The notes under the pieces were generated by a model. The model saw nothing but the letters and a program-made list of their open reading frames with translations, made no database searches and was not told the origin of the DNA. The position numbers and the translations under genes were made by a program. Shown here in pieces: positions 1 through 9,505 of a DNA stretch of 64,000 bases (its first letter is position 1; each line of letters starts with the position of its first letter). This DNA comes from Bacteroidales bacterium (lineage in GTDB: Bacteria > Bacteroidota > Bacteroidia > Bacteroidales > UBA12077), in the NCBI GenBank assembly GCA_028282785.1, contig JANQHE010000048.1, forward strand, positions 29,335 through 93,334, in the 5' to 3' direction.

Positions 1-1298
1 TTTTTATTTAAAACGTATCTTAACGGTCGAATAATTCTTTCCATTAATCTGATATCTTCTGTAACGATCTCCGCTGTGCCTTGCATTTCTTGCTTAAAAT
101 CAAGATCTATTCCATAAAAAGTTTTAAGGCCATCAGGTAATTTAACTTCCAACGTATAGAAACTATTATTGGGAGCTAAAGACACTGAACTAACCGTTCC
201 CTTTACCATACCAAATTCCATATAAGGATAATTAGCAAACTGAATATTCGCTTGCTGACCAATTTGTACTTTTCCTGCTCCTTGAAAATCCAGCTTTACT
301 TTTCCAATTATTTCACCTTCATTTTCAGGTATAACAGTAAGTACAGTTTCTCCTGCTTTTACCGTTTGATTTTCATTCCAGAATGCGTTAAACGTTACAA
401 TCCCATTTGTAGGTGATGTCAATAAATACACATGTTTCCATGAATCGATTGCAGATAAAAGGTTTTCATAAGATTCCCATATTAAACTAATTTGATCGGA
501 GAGCTGTTTTTCTTTCTGCAATTGCAGTTCCAGTATACTTTGTTTAAGGCTTTCAACCTGTATTTCCGTGCTTGTTATTGAAGATTTATTTTGTTCGTAA
601 CTATACTTATTAGATAATAAATCAGATTTTGATTCTTCGAGTTCAGACTCTGACATTAATTCTTGATTAAACAAAATCGAATCTCTATTAAATTGATTCT
701 TTGCGAGTCTCAATTCTTCCTTCAATATCTTGTTCTGATCCTTTAGGTTAGTTAAATAATGATTATATTTTTTTAATTCATTTTTATATAATTCAATTTT
801 CTTTTGATGATAATTCAATTTTATAATTTTATTATAGTCTTGAACATATTTGAATAAAGAAGCGTGATATCCTTGTATTTCTCCCAGTGACCCTGTATTA
901 TTTTTAAAATCATATAATTGTTCAGGTTCAAAATCATTTTTAAATAATTTCAAGTTTGTAATTAGAAGCTGAACAGAATTATAATCTGCAGGATTTTCAA
1001 TTACCCCAATCACCTCATCCTTAGACACAATATTTTTATCTTGAACAAATAAATTTTGGATTTTCCCTGTGGTTTTTGCCAGAATTGGTGCCGGCGGATT
1101 TTCTGTAGTCAGTACTATTTTTGCTCTTATAATATCCGGATACTTAAAAAACCAACTACCAATGATAATAACCGCTATTACCAAAAATATAACTGTTATT
1201 CCCCATCTGATAATCCATTTTGGCGGACGGGAAAGTATCTCCTGAACTTCGTCGGACCTTAACTCAATTTTATCAATTTCTTCCTGTTTTAATTCCAT
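1..1298 (-). CDS. HlyD-family membrane fusion protein of peptide exporter (3' end cut by window edge)
   Basis: This reading frame starts at ATG 1296-1298 on the minus strand and stays open to the window edge, so about 432 residues are visible and little of the C-terminus can be missing. One membrane segment lies near residues 20-45 (IIRWGITVIFLVIAVIIIG). A biotinyl-lipoyl-like strand region, a long coiled coil (about 120-260) and a second lipoyl-like half (SPTNGIVTF) follow. This is the layout of adaptors that join C39-peptidase ABC exporters to an outer-membrane channel. It lies downstream of the exporter gene and presumably works with it to export the cluster's peptides. It was recognised by reading the minus strand directly. 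Confidence 0.87.
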   Translation of the reverse strand, partial: MELKQEEIDKIELRSDEVQEILSRPPKWIIRWGITVIFLVIAVIIIGSWFFKYPDIIRAKIVLTTENPPAPILAKTTGKIQNLFVQDKNIVSKDEVIGVIENPADYNSVQLLITNLKLFKNDFEPEQLYDFKNNTGSLGEIQGYHASLFKYVQDYNKIIKLNYHQKKIELYKNELKKYNHYLTNLKDQNKILKEELRLAKNQFNRDSILFNQELMSESELEESKSDLLSNKYSYEQNKSSITSTEIQVESLKQSILELQLQKEKQLSDQISLIWESYENLLSAIDSWKHVYLLTSPTNGIVTFNAFWNENQTVKAGETVLTVIPENEGEIIGKVKLDFQGAGKVQIGQQANIQFANYPYMEFGMVKGTVSSVSLAPNNSFYTLEVKLPDGLKTFYGIDLDFKQEMQGTAEIVTEDIRLMERIIRPLRYVLNK

Positions 1299-1341
1299 AT
1301 AATCAGTTTACAATTAACAGTTTGCAGTTTGTACTTTTACT

Positions 1342-1707
1342 TTATAATACGAACTTTTCCGGTTTGTTTATCATTCCTCCCGGGAACCTCCCAACTTCCT
1401 CATTCTCTCCTATAAAACGTTCGTGTTCCTCATTAGATATGTAATTGCAATCCTTTGAAAAATCTAACCTTGTTATTGTTTCAGCTAATTCAGAATCAGA
1501 ATCGTTTAATTTACTTATAAAATGTTTTTGGTATCTTCTTTTCCTATATGCTTCAGAAATATTAGCGGGTATTGAACGCGAAGACCATCTAATCCGATCT
1601 GTTAAGGAATACCTTTCATCCTTCGGAAACTTCTTAGTAATACTGAATATCTCCATCGTTAATTCATAAGACAACTTATAAACCTTTAAATCTCTGAAAT
1701 CGCCCAT
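1342..1707 (-). CDS. Four-helix bundle protein (23S rRNA intervening-sequence type, PF05635)
   Basis: This is a 121-residue protein beginning MGDFRDLKVYKLSYELTMEI, with the family signature of an early F..L.V...A/S and the stretch RSSxSIPANISEAYRK (here WSSRSIPANISEAYRKRR). The family was first described in intervening sequences of 23S rRNA and is common as stand-alone genes in Bacteroidota; its function is unknown. It sits between the ABC exporter and HlyD genes, where nothing suggests a role in peptide export. The C-terminal tail (GGMINKPEKFVL) is typical. It is probably a passenger inserted in the operon. Confidence 0.85.
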   Translation of the reverse strand: MGDFRDLKVYKLSYELTMEIFSITKKFPKDERYSLTDRIRWSSRSIPANISEAYRKRRYQKHFISKLNDSDSELAETITRLDFSKDCNYISNEEHERFIGENEEVGRFPGGMINKPEKFVL

Positions 1708-1807
1708 TATAAAAGTAAACTATTTTATTTTATTAAACATTTATAAAATACTGTAGTTTTCTACTGTTAACTGCCAACTACTAATTATCATATAAATTTA
1801 ACATTAA

Positions 1808-4009
1808 TCAGTTTCCCAACTCCAATTGGTTTTTCACTAACTCAAAATAAGCCCCCTTCATTTTGGATAATTCCGCATGAGTTCCTTTCTCAACTATTTT
1901 ACCCTTTTCAAGAACTACAATTTGATCAGCATTTTTGACAGTACTTAAACGATGAGCTACTACAACTACTGTTCGTCCTTTGAAAAACTGTTCCAGGTTT
2001 TCCATAATTACACGTTCATTATTCGCATCTAAAGCGTTTGTAGCTTCGTCGAAAAATAAGAATTCCGGATTTTTATACACTGCCCTTGCAATAAGAATTC
2101 TTTGCTTTTGTCCTTGACTTAATCCTACTCCATTTTGTCCTATTTTGGTATTATAGCCCAATGGCAATGACTCAATAAACTCTTGAATATTAGCTACTTT
2201 AACAGCATTTAAAATCTTTTTCTTATCTGGAATTTCACTTGATACGGCAATGTTATTTGTAATCGAATCGGAAAAAATAAAACCATCTTGCATCACAACT
2301 CCGCATTTATCTCTCCAAACATGATTACTTACATTATCCAAGTATAAATCTCCCAGGGTAATTTTTCCTTTTGTAGGATTATAAAATCCCAACAGTAATT
2401 TTATCAATGTTGTTTTCCCACTGCCACTCGTTCCAACAATTGCAGTTACTTTTTTTTCCGGTATATTTAAATTAACATTATCTAACACAAAAGGAGAATG
2501 AGGGCCCTCATATTGAAAAAATACTTTATCCACATCTATTTCTTTATTTTCAGGTAATATATCAACTTTTGGATGTTCTTCGGATTCTTCATTTTCCTTG
2601 CTATGAATTTCGCCCAAACGTTCTAAACTAATTTTTGCATCTTGGGTAGATTGCAAGAAACTTATCATTTGATTAATAGGGCTATTTAACTGACCAATAA
2701 TATACTGTACAGCCAGCATCATACCTAATGTCATATTACCATTAATTACGGCTTTTGCAACTATAAATGTGATTATCACATTTTTTACCTCATTTATAAA
2801 TACGCCACCTGCTTGTTGGTATTGATTTAAGGATAAACTAGCCATATTAACTTTAAAAAGCTTTGCCTGTATAATTTCCCATTCCCACCGTTTTTGCTTC
2901 TCACAATTATTCAGCTTTATTTCCTGCATTCCGGTTATTAGTTGAATAACATTACTTTGGTTATCCGAAAGTTGAGCAAATCTGCGATTATCCAGTTCGC
3001 GGCGTTTTTTCATAAACATGTATACCCATAAGGTATAAAGCGTGCTTCCAATTAAAAAGATTATAAAAACGTTTACGTTATAGATCAATAGAACTATTCC
3101 AAATATTACGAGGGTAATAAATGAAAAAAGTATATTTAAGGTTGAAGATGTTAAAAAACTCTCTATTCGCTTGTGATCACCTATTCGCTGAATTAAATCA
3201 CCGATCATTTTTGTATCAAAAAAAGCAACCGGTAATTTCATAAGTTTTATAAGGAAATCTGAAATTAAAGATATATTAACACGCGTACCAACATGAAGTA
3301 AAATCCAACTTCGAATAAACTCAACAATAGTTCTGGAAAAGATAAGCACCAGTTGTGCAATTATAATTAAAGTTACAAAATTTAAGTCTTGTGTATTTAT
3401 ACCTTTATCAACTATACTTTGAGTTAAGAATGGAAAAATCAATTGAAGCAAACTTCCAATTAACAATCCAAGAAATAACTGTATAATTATTTTCTTAAAA
3501 GGCCGTAAATAAGAAAATAAAAACTTAAATCCTGATTTATTCAATTTTTCATCTTCGGCCGTATAAAAATCCGGAGTAGTCTCAAGCAACAAACAAAGTC
3601 CCTTTTCTTCACCGCCCTCTTTTGTGTTTGCCCATCCCTTCATAAATTCTTCTTTTGTAAATTTAATAAGGCCTCGAGCCGGATCTGACACGTGTACGAT
3701 CACATCTCCATTTCTTTTTTTAGAGATTTTATAAACAACAATAAAATGATTTTGCTTCCAATGGGCAATACAAGGTAATGGAGCTTCATTCATCAGTTGC
3801 TCAAAACTTATACGAACACCCATTGAACGAAATCCAACTGTTTCTGCAGCATCACTTATTCCAAGCATTGAAACCCCTTCGCGGGTTATGTAGCTTTTAT
3901 CACGCAAAGTTTGCAGCGAATAGGTTTTACCATAGTATTTTGCAATCATCCGTAAACACGAAGGGCCGCAATCCATGGCATCAAGTTGTTTGTAAAAAGG
4001 AAAAGACAT
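1808..4009 (-). CDS. Peptidase-domain ABC exporter (C39, bacteriocin/lanthipeptide type)
   Basis: This 733-residue protein would cut double-glycine leaders and export the mature peptide across the inner membrane. An N-terminal C39 peptidase domain (about 1-130) has catalytic Cys14 in DAMDCGPSCL, a histidine in HFIVVYK and an aspartate in SDPARG. The exporter membrane domain covers about 165-460. The nucleotide-binding domain has Walker A GTSGSGKTT (about 525), signature LSQGQKQR (about 628), Walker B FLFFDEAT and the H-loop AHRLST. It follows the lanthipeptide enzymes in the same direction after a 71-bp gap. It is the only complete GG-peptidase exporter in the window, so it may serve several of the GG-leader precursors found here; that sharing is inference. 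Confidence 0.95.
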   Translation of the reverse strand: MSFPFYKQLDAMDCGPSCLRMIAKYYGKTYSLQTLRDKSYITREGVSMLGISDAAETVGFRSMGVRISFEQLMNEAPLPCIAHWKQNHFIVVYKISKKRNGDVIVHVSDPARGLIKFTKEEFMKGWANTKEGGEEKGLCLLLETTPDFYTAEDEKLNKSGFKFLFSYLRPFKKIIIQLFLGLLIGSLLQLIFPFLTQSIVDKGINTQDLNFVTLIIIAQLVLIFSRTIVEFIRSWILLHVGTRVNISLISDFLIKLMKLPVAFFDTKMIGDLIQRIGDHKRIESFLTSSTLNILFSFITLVIFGIVLLIYNVNVFIIFLIGSTLYTLWVYMFMKKRRELDNRRFAQLSDNQSNVIQLITGMQEIKLNNCEKQKRWEWEIIQAKLFKVNMASLSLNQYQQAGGVFINEVKNVIITFIVAKAVINGNMTLGMMLAVQYIIGQLNSPINQMISFLQSTQDAKISLERLGEIHSKENEESEEHPKVDILPENKEIDVDKVFFQYEGPHSPFVLDNVNLNIPEKKVTAIVGTSGSGKTTLIKLLLGFYNPTKGKITLGDLYLDNVSNHVWRDKCGVVMQDGFIFSDSITNNIAVSSEIPDKKKILNAVKVANIQEFIESLPLGYNTKIGQNGVGLSQGQKQRILIARAVYKNPEFLFFDEATNALDANNERVIMENLEQFFKGRTVVVVAHRLSTVKNADQIVVLEKGKIVEKGTHAELSKMKGAYFELVKNQLELGN

Positions 4010-4080
4010 TTAGATTATTTATTTAAAGATTCCTAAATTAGGTATTAAAATTTAATTCTAAAAATTTAAGTATGTGATTC

Positions 4081-4971
4081 TTAACTAGCAGCTTGCGGTT
4101 TATATTTCTTTTTAGCTAATTCTGATTTGTAATATCTATAAAGAAAATCATAAATAACCATTTCATGCACACGTTGTTGTGTTTTAAATAATCTGTTAAG
4201 TAACATGTGTATATAGCTTCCCATAAAATCATTCAGTGGTCGTTCAAGTTTATTTTCTTTTTTCAATTCGAGAATATTGTTAACCATAGGCACAATATTT
4301 TTTGATTTAACTTTTAAGAGATTTATCAATTCAGAAATATCTTCATCTCCATATTTATTCTGGAAAAAATCATTTATCAATTTTCGTTCATTTCTGAACT
4401 TTTTATCCAACTGGAGCTTTAACATTTTATTCATTCCAAACTCCCTTCCAAAACCTTCTTTCAGGCCTTCCATTATTTTTAATTTCTTTTCTTCATTATA
4501 TAAAAAACAACTTAATAGTGAATCAACCGCTCTTATTCCAAATAACCAGCGAATAACTTCTCCTTCGTCCCCTTCTATCAAATCCAAGAAATCAACAATC
4601 ATTTCACTATCAAATGCAAACAAACTTTCGGTTAATTCCATTGTGTTTGTCCCATATCTTTCAAGCTCCCTGTTATATGTATCAATTTGAACTTTGTTTA
4701 TAATATCTTTTTTAACTAATGGCTCTATTTGTTGATTAATTGCATTAATTATAATTGACACACTTTCCGGCTTATTATAATGAAACCTCAGTCTTATATG
4801 TGGTTTGGGATCACTATATCTAATAAAAAACCATTTATCGATTATTTGATTTTCTTTTAGTTCTTTTTGTAAAGGATTTATAATATTTGTTAAAATCTCA
4901 TCGGCTGTTTTTGGACCACAGTATATCTTATAGTACAACCATTCATCACCTATTATAAATTTCCTTTGCAT
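4081..4971 (-). CDS. Thiopeptide-type bacteriocin biosynthesis protein (LanB elimination domain, split form)
   Basis: This 296-residue protein matches the C-terminal glutamate-elimination domain of class I lanthipeptide dehydratases (SpaB_C type). It opens with DEWLYYKIYCGPKTADEIL and contains WFFIRYSDPKPHIRLRF, the typical family stretch with the RY.D...H.R.R residues. In NisB this domain removes glutamate from glutamylated Ser/Thr to give dehydroamino acids. In many Bacteroidota it is a separate gene directly after the glutamylation domain, as here (5-bp gap). It should act in the cytoplasm with the neighbouring dehydratase on the lanthipeptide precursors. Confidence 0.92.
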   Translation of the reverse strand: MQRKFIIGDEWLYYKIYCGPKTADEILTNIINPLQKELKENQIIDKWFFIRYSDPKPHIRLRFHYNKPESVSIIINAINQQIEPLVKKDIINKVQIDTYNRELERYGTNTMELTESLFAFDSEMIVDFLDLIEGDEGEVIRWLFGIRAVDSLLSCFLYNEEKKLKIMEGLKEGFGREFGMNKMLKLQLDKKFRNERKLINDFFQNKYGDEDISELINLLKVKSKNIVPMVNNILELKKENKLERPLNDFMGSYIHMLLNRLFKTQQRVHEMVIYDFLYRYYKSELAKKKYKPQAAS

Positions 4972-4976
4972 ATCTT

Positions 4977-7208
4977 TTATTGTTGTTGTTTTATTTTAAA
5001 AGCAAAAATGAATTCATTCGCATATATTCCATTGTTATTTTCGATAAATGCATTTTCATTATTTAAGTAAAATTCCGTGAGTATGAAGCTTGGGCGTTTT
5101 TTTACTAATGATATTAAAGTTTTAATGCATAAAGCATTATCCAAATTTAGTGTAAGCTTATTATCTCCATCAGTTAACGACACCCAGGCAGGAATGTTTA
5201 AACTATTTCTCCATTTTTGAAATTCTGAGAGCAAGCTATCATTATTTTCAAGTTTTGTAATTTTTTCAAAATTTTCCATTTTAATTCTCCACTCTGAAAA
5301 TGAAAAGATTATATTTCTATATCTTACCCTGGGTAAATATTCAAATTCATTTTGTAATGCACCCCAGTAAAATCCAATTCCTCCTCTCAAATTATGCGTT
5401 TGCAAATCACATAAAAACTGATACACCGGTAATGCATCATTTGAAAAATTATGAGCATTACTCAAGTGTGGAATTATTTCTTTATTTAGTTTTTTAGAGC
5501 GAAGAACCAACCTGTTTCTTTTTACCGAAATCAGTAAATCGTCCGGACTTATTTGATATTCTTCTCTTAAGTTAGATTTGGCCAAATAGGGTATTTCATA
5601 TTTACGAATTATAGGACGTAAAAGCACATTACCTGTTCTTGATTCGGGTAAATGAACAATTTCGGCTAGTATTTTATCTGACTCAACATTCTGTTCAAAA
5701 TCTGCAATTTCTTGTATAAAATCGTTAATTGCTTCATCAGTATGAGCAAATCTTCCTAATAAATTAGTTGCACTGGAACCTCCGCAACTCTTAATATAAA
5801 TTAAATCCTTTTGATCTTCTTTAAACAGCTGAACCATTGCCGACATTGTTTTAGGAAGGTCCGTCCAATCCGGTTCTTTAGTATATTTTTCTATCTCAGC
5901 ATCAATTATTTCAATTTCCGAATCGCCATTTTTGATAGCATTTAAGTATTTTGTAAGAATAAACGAGTCATATGAATTCCAATTTAATTTATACGAATTT
6001 CCGGTTCTTGAAGGTAAAGCTAAATCATCAATGAGTGGGGAAGGAATTCCAACTCCGGATTGATTATCAAGATATCCAATTCCTGTTTCAGTATCTAAAG
6101 CTTGTAGTAATGAAATTTCAGTATCTTCATATCTTTCATAAAAAGCATCTTTAAACTTTGTTAAATTAGTTTCGCCAGGTTTCGGCGATATTATATTAAA
6201 GATATTTAATGCTTTTAGTATATCATTCGCAATTTCGTTACTTACACTAACTTTATTATCAGGTTCTGTCATATCTACCTGAAATAAAAATTTCAGATGA
6301 AACTCAACTTCTAACGTCTTTATCTTTTCAACTAAATCGAAGTATTTTGAGATATCAACACCTAAAGGAAAGGAATTTATCTTATCTATATCTGATTTTA
6401 TTTCAATTAGTTTTGATTTAATTTCATTTATTCCTTCCAGTTTTTCCAGAATATTTATGGTCTGTACCAACAAATCTTCTCCAGAAACAGATGGTTCTAG
6501 CTCAGAAATTAAAATTTGATTCCCAATTAATTCATTGATAAAGTATTCAGCTTCTTCAAAAGCTATCTCATCATCAACCAGCATATTTGCCAAATCTGAA
6601 ATAAAAGCTCCGCATTCAGCTTTATCTAAAACTTTTTGTAAGTATTCCGAGTTATCTACCGCGGCAATATGGTGCATTCGGCGAGCGTTATTATACTTAT
6701 ATTCAACATAACGTAACTGACTACCGGAAATGTATTTACTGGTATTAGGATAGAACCTGATCTGATTTTTTATTTCCGGAATATTTGATAAATGAATTGC
6801 CAGAGCCACTGTATAATTCATATCCAAACGCAATTTACGCTTATACTTTGATATATCGCGAATTACAACTTTATTTTCATCGGAAAAACTACCAACTGAG
6901 ACTCCTGCAAATAAACCAAAAGGAGTACATCTTGAAGATAACCTGCTTAAATATTTGGTTATTGAATATAATAAACGGTTTAAATCTTTTTTAATTAAGG
7001 TCTTCCCATTTAACCAGGCATTTAATTGTTCATGTAGGTCAGGAGAAGCAAGAAAAATGGCTTCTTTTAAAACCGGGTCTTGCAACTCTTTTTTTAAACT
7101 ATCGATATTTAAATCTGTACCAGAAAAAAAATGCTGCAAATAACTAAATGATTTTAAAGGTGTTCTAAGAACAATTTTATCAAAAGGTTCGTAAGGTATA
7201 TTTTTCAT
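4977..7208 (-). CDS. lanB: Lantibiotic dehydratase (LanB glutamylation domain)
   Basis: This 743-residue protein corresponds to the N-terminal part of LanB, which transfers glutamate from glutamyl-tRNA to Ser and Thr of the precursor core. Family stretches are visible: the start FDKIVLRTPLKSFSYL, TKYLSRLSSRCTPFGLFAGV (the conserved RxTPFGLFAG box, about 87-106) and LRLDMNYTVAL. The C-terminal elimination domain is supplied by the next gene. A 5-bp gap to lanC upstream shows one operon. Leader recognition is expected at a box like the KLxLKK..I.NL segment found in several small peptides in this window. Confidence 0.95.
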   Translation of the reverse strand: MKNIPYEPFDKIVLRTPLKSFSYLQHFFSGTDLNIDSLKKELQDPVLKEAIFLASPDLHEQLNAWLNGKTLIKKDLNRLLYSITKYLSRLSSRCTPFGLFAGVSVGSFSDENKVVIRDISKYKRKLRLDMNYTVALAIHLSNIPEIKNQIRFYPNTSKYISGSQLRYVEYKYNNARRMHHIAAVDNSEYLQKVLDKAECGAFISDLANMLVDDEIAFEEAEYFINELIGNQILISELEPSVSGEDLLVQTINILEKLEGINEIKSKLIEIKSDIDKINSFPLGVDISKYFDLVEKIKTLEVEFHLKFLFQVDMTEPDNKVSVSNEIANDILKALNIFNIISPKPGETNLTKFKDAFYERYEDTEISLLQALDTETGIGYLDNQSGVGIPSPLIDDLALPSRTGNSYKLNWNSYDSFILTKYLNAIKNGDSEIEIIDAEIEKYTKEPDWTDLPKTMSAMVQLFKEDQKDLIYIKSCGGSSATNLLGRFAHTDEAINDFIQEIADFEQNVESDKILAEIVHLPESRTGNVLLRPIIRKYEIPYLAKSNLREEYQISPDDLLISVKRNRLVLRSKKLNKEIIPHLSNAHNFSNDALPVYQFLCDLQTHNLRGGIGFYWGALQNEFEYLPRVRYRNIIFSFSEWRIKMENFEKITKLENNDSLLSEFQKWRNSLNIPAWVSLTDGDNKLTLNLDNALCIKTLISLVKKRPSFILTEFYLNNENAFIENNNGIYANEFIFAFKIKQQQ

Positions 7209-7213
7209 AGCTT

Positions 7214-8434
7214 TTAATTTAATAACAATACCTCATCCCATGCAGGCTCAGTATCCGATATAGCTGATATAAATGCCAAACCAATTCCGGCTATTCCTTC
7301 CAAAAATGCAAAATTCTCATAAGGTCCTCCATGCTTTTCTACACGGTGAACTTTATAACCTGATAAAGTATCTTTATGGAAAGCCATTTCTATAGTTTTA
7401 TTAAACCAATATATTGCCGATTCTTTAAAATCCTTAATATTTGTATAATTATACATTCTGTTATATATGTGAGCTATTCCTGCAGCTCCGTGGCATAAAC
7501 CTGCATCTACTACTCCTGTTTCTTTTACTGATCTACGTTTTGTTGTTTGCAATAAAACTTCAACTGCTTTGGCCTTCCAAGCTTCATTATTAGTGTTATT
7601 TCCTGCGAGCCATAATGCAATACCAATACCCAGATCTCCATAACACCAAGCCATTCTGCTATATTTAGAAGGTTCTGTTTCACAAATCCATGATGGAAAA
7701 TTTGAATCATATTTCGAAACATCTTGTTGCTGATTCAATAAATATTTAACAGCCCCTTTTAATAACTCAAACACTTTCTCTTTCGCTATATTTATCGAAT
7801 ATAGTTTGCTTAAAAAAGCAATTATACTTGCTAAACCATGTGATAAACTCAAATTAAAACCTTTGGCCCGTTTTTCTTTATCTAATTCCGAAATCCATCT
7901 TATCCCCTGTTCATCTTTAATTGCAATTTTATCAAGCTCTTCAACAAATTCCTCTAAATATTTCCTGGAATTTTCACCTGATAGCCTTTTAAGGAAATAA
8001 AAAGCTAAACCAACAGCTCCGTGTAGAAAATCATAATTTCCTTCCTTAACATCGTGAATCATTCTCTTGTATAAGTACTCATCTAATCCACACAATAATT
8101 CATTCGTATCCGAATCGACTAAATCAGCATTATTAAGTATCTCCATAACCACACCGATTCCTGCCAAACCACCAGCGTGTGTGTGGTAATTAAATCCATT
8201 ATTTACATCTTCAAATACCGAAGATAAAAGCTCCAAACCATGGTCATACGGTTCTTGTTTATCAACTAGTTTTGCATAATATAAAAAATAGAGTGCAATA
8301 CCCAATTTACCTCCCATTAATCCGGGATTTCTTTTTAGAGTATTTTCTTGGCCTTTAAGAATTTTCTCAATCTGCCCTAAACGGGCTTGAATGTAATTCT
8401 TATTATGAATTTGAATTATCGATTTCCAGTTCAT
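7214..8434 (-). CDS. lanC: Lanthionine synthetase C-like cyclase
   Basis: This 406-residue LanC-like cyclase adds cysteine thiols to dehydrated Ser/Thr to form lanthionine rings. The zinc ligands are all visible: Cys264 in WCYGDLGIG, and Cys314-His315 in GLCHGAAGI. The active-site histidine corresponds to His199 in SLSHGLAS. Repeated GxxG toroid motifs occur throughout (HAGGLAGIG, LHGAVGLAF, LEGIAGIGLAF). It starts at ATG 8434, just after a hairpin that separates it from the precursor gene. A decayed second copy lies at 8968-9276. Confidence 0.95.
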   Translation of the reverse strand: MNWKSIIQIHNKNYIQARLGQIEKILKGQENTLKRNPGLMGGKLGIALYFLYYAKLVDKQEPYDHGLELLSSVFEDVNNGFNYHTHAGGLAGIGVVMEILNNADLVDSDTNELLCGLDEYLYKRMIHDVKEGNYDFLHGAVGLAFYFLKRLSGENSRKYLEEFVEELDKIAIKDEQGIRWISELDKEKRAKGFNLSLSHGLASIIAFLSKLYSINIAKEKVFELLKGAVKYLLNQQQDVSKYDSNFPSWICETEPSKYSRMAWCYGDLGIGIALWLAGNNTNNEAWKAKAVEVLLQTTKRRSVKETGVVDAGLCHGAAGIAHIYNRMYNYTNIKDFKESAIYWFNKTIEMAFHKDTLSGYKVHRVEKHGGPYENFAFLEGIAGIGLAFISAISDTEPAWDEVLLLN

Positions 8435-8443
8435 TTTTTTCCT

Positions 8444-8474
8444 AAAAAGAGCTAATATTTAATTAGCTCTTTTT
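8444..8474 (-). terminator. Hairpin between lanthipeptide precursor and lanC (attenuating terminator)
   Basis: A 13-bp perfect stem (AAAAAGAGCTAAT / ATTAGCTCTTTTT) with a 5-nt loop and a T-run on the minus strand lies between the precursor stop (8570) and the lanC start (8434). Partial terminators at this position are common in lanthipeptide operons, where they keep precursor mRNA in excess over enzyme mRNA. Confidence 0.8.
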
Positions 8475-8569
8475 AATTTTGTTAAAATTTTAAGACTAAA
8501 CTATCTCTTAAAAGTAAGCCTTTATTTCTATGTTTAAGATTTTATCCCTTATTTATTTTATCAAAGCTA

Positions 8570-8740
8570 TTAAACACAATCTACACCAAAAGTATATTTG
8601 CAAACCCTTAAACATGATTCTCCAACGATAGACTCAAGGCACTCTGAAGTATCAGCGCCTCCTTTTATGTTGTTCAAGTTATAATTAGAAATTGTTTCTT
8701 TTTTAAGCTTTAACTTTTTGTTAAAATTTTTCTTTTTCAT
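8570..8740 (-). CDS. Class I lanthipeptide precursor A1
   Basis: This 56-residue peptide was read directly from the minus strand. Its leader begins MKKKNFNKKLKLKKETISNY and ends ..NNIKGG at residues 27-28, matching the Bacteroidota class I lanthipeptide leader (K-L-x-L-K-K-x-x-I-x-N). The 28-residue core carries four cysteines (34, 43, 47, 55) and Ser/Thr at 31, 32, 37, 42 and 50, enough for up to four rings. It lies directly upstream of lanC-lanB with an attenuator between. The conserved leader-RNA element ends 22 nt before its ATG, and a candidate LytTR operator lies about 155 bp upstream. The C39 exporter should cut after GG28. Confidence 0.9.
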   Translation of the reverse strand: MKKKNFNKKLKLKKETISNYNLNNIKGGADTSECLESIVGESCLRVCKYTFGVDCV

Positions 8741-8761
8741 ATCATTTTCATTTTTAATATA

Positions 8762-8806
8762 CCTACTCTATTTAAGGCTTTTCGGATTACACCTACGAGC
8801 TCGTGC
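8762..8806 (-). promoter_or_regulatory. Conserved peptide-leader RNA element, copy A
   Basis: On the minus strand this reads GAGCTCGT, AGGT, a 12-nt loop containing CCGAAAA, GCCT, then TAAATAGAGTAGG. The AGGY/GCCU arms can pair; here the last pair is a U-G wobble instead of C-G, which preserves the stem. Four further copies lie before other genes at the same 20-26 nt distance from the start codon. Confidence 0.7.
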
Positions 8807-8892
8807 TATAAAAATAACGTATTTAAATTCCATATCTTTTATGTTGTAAATTCATATATTCACTAAATTGAGTAAGAAACAAGATTTTCTGC

Positions 8893-8936
8893 ATCTTCGT
8901 ATTGTTTTTTATTATTTTCGTTCACTTTTTTTTGAC
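8893..8936 (-). promoter_or_regulatory. Candidate LytTR operator, precursor A1
   Basis: On the minus strand GTCAAA (8931-8936) is followed after 9 bp by ACGAAAAT (8914-8921), and exactly 21 bp later by ACGAAGAT (8893-8900). LytTR proteins such as AgrA and ComE bind 9-bp direct repeats spaced about 21 bp from start to start. The same layout occurs upstream of four other peptide loci in the window. Confidence 0.6.
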
Positions 8937-8967
8937 AAAATACTTAATATAACTTATTAAATATTAC

Positions 8968-9276
8968 TTAAGATAAAAGTAGATACTCGTCCCAAGCAGG
9001 CTCAATATCTGAAATTGCTGATATAAATGCCAAACCAATTCCGGCTATTCCTTCTAAAAACCCAAAATCTTCGTAAGGGTTCACCATAATCTTCAGTACG
9101 ATAGGCTTTTTAACCTGATAATATATCTCTATATTCAGCCATGCCTAAAGTTTTATTATACCAATATATTGCTGATTCTTAAAATTTATGCTTTTCTCTT
9201 TTAGTATTTCCTCAATGTTATCCAGTCTTTTTCGAATATTATTAGTTTCAGGTTGATCTATCGACTTCCAGTTCAT
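8968..9276 (-). pseudogene. Decayed lanC remnant with large internal deletion
   Basis: The 5' part encodes MNWKSIDQPETNNIRKRL.. like the intact lanC start, then jumps to the C-terminal part (ESAIYW.NKT.GMAEYRDILSG, stop, ..), and after a frameshift ends FLEGIAGIGLAFISAISD..WDEYLLLS and a stop at 8968-8970. Roughly residues 35-337 of the intact protein, including all zinc ligands, are missing, and there is at least one in-frame stop and one frameshift. It follows precursor A2 in the same order as the working A1-lanC pair, so it is the dead half of a tandem duplication. Confidence 0.9.
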
Positions 9277-9301
9277 ACGTTTGTTATTTAAATCTATATT
9301 T

Positions 9302-9331
9302 AAAATAATAGGATTGGTAAACAACCCTATT
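9302..9331 (-). terminator. Weak hairpin between precursor A2 and lanC remnant
   Basis: On the minus strand AATAGG pairs with CCTATT across a 13-nt loop, followed by ATTTT. It occupies the same relative position as the A1-lanC attenuator but is much weaker. Confidence 0.35.
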
Positions 9332-9505
9332 ACTTCAAACGATCATATATTTGTGTAAATAATCAAATATAATCTTCTCATTTAACGTTTTGGTATTTAA
9401 ACACCCTATTACAACCAGCTTATTTAACAACTGGTTTCATTTAAACTACGAACTATTTTTTAGTGGCGTTTTTTACCTATTTCTTTATATTCTCACATTA
9501 TCCTA

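Larger units (their letters stand above)
8757..8940 (-). repeat. Duplicated upstream block of precursor A1 (partner at 9717-9925)
   Basis: The region from the leader element through the candidate LytTR operator is closely similar to the block upstream of precursor A2. Shared stretches include ATTTAAATTCCATATCTTTTAT and GCATCTTCGTATTGTTTTTTAT on the plus strand (each quoted here in part). This shows that a unit of regulatory region, precursor and lanC was duplicated in tandem. Confidence 0.75.

Noticed and set aside
1056..1444. Plus-strand open frames of 68 and 74 codons
   Set aside because: They lie antisense to the HlyD and four-helix-bundle genes, have low-complexity translations and no family features.
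8762..8806. Leader element considered as a known riboswitch (GEMM, preQ1, THF)
   Set aside because: The conserved blocks do not fit the consensus of these classes as I know them, so it is left unnamed.
9277..9505. Possible further small peptide between the lanC remnant and precursor A2
   Set aside because: No open frame with a GG leader or cysteine-rich core could be read on either strand.
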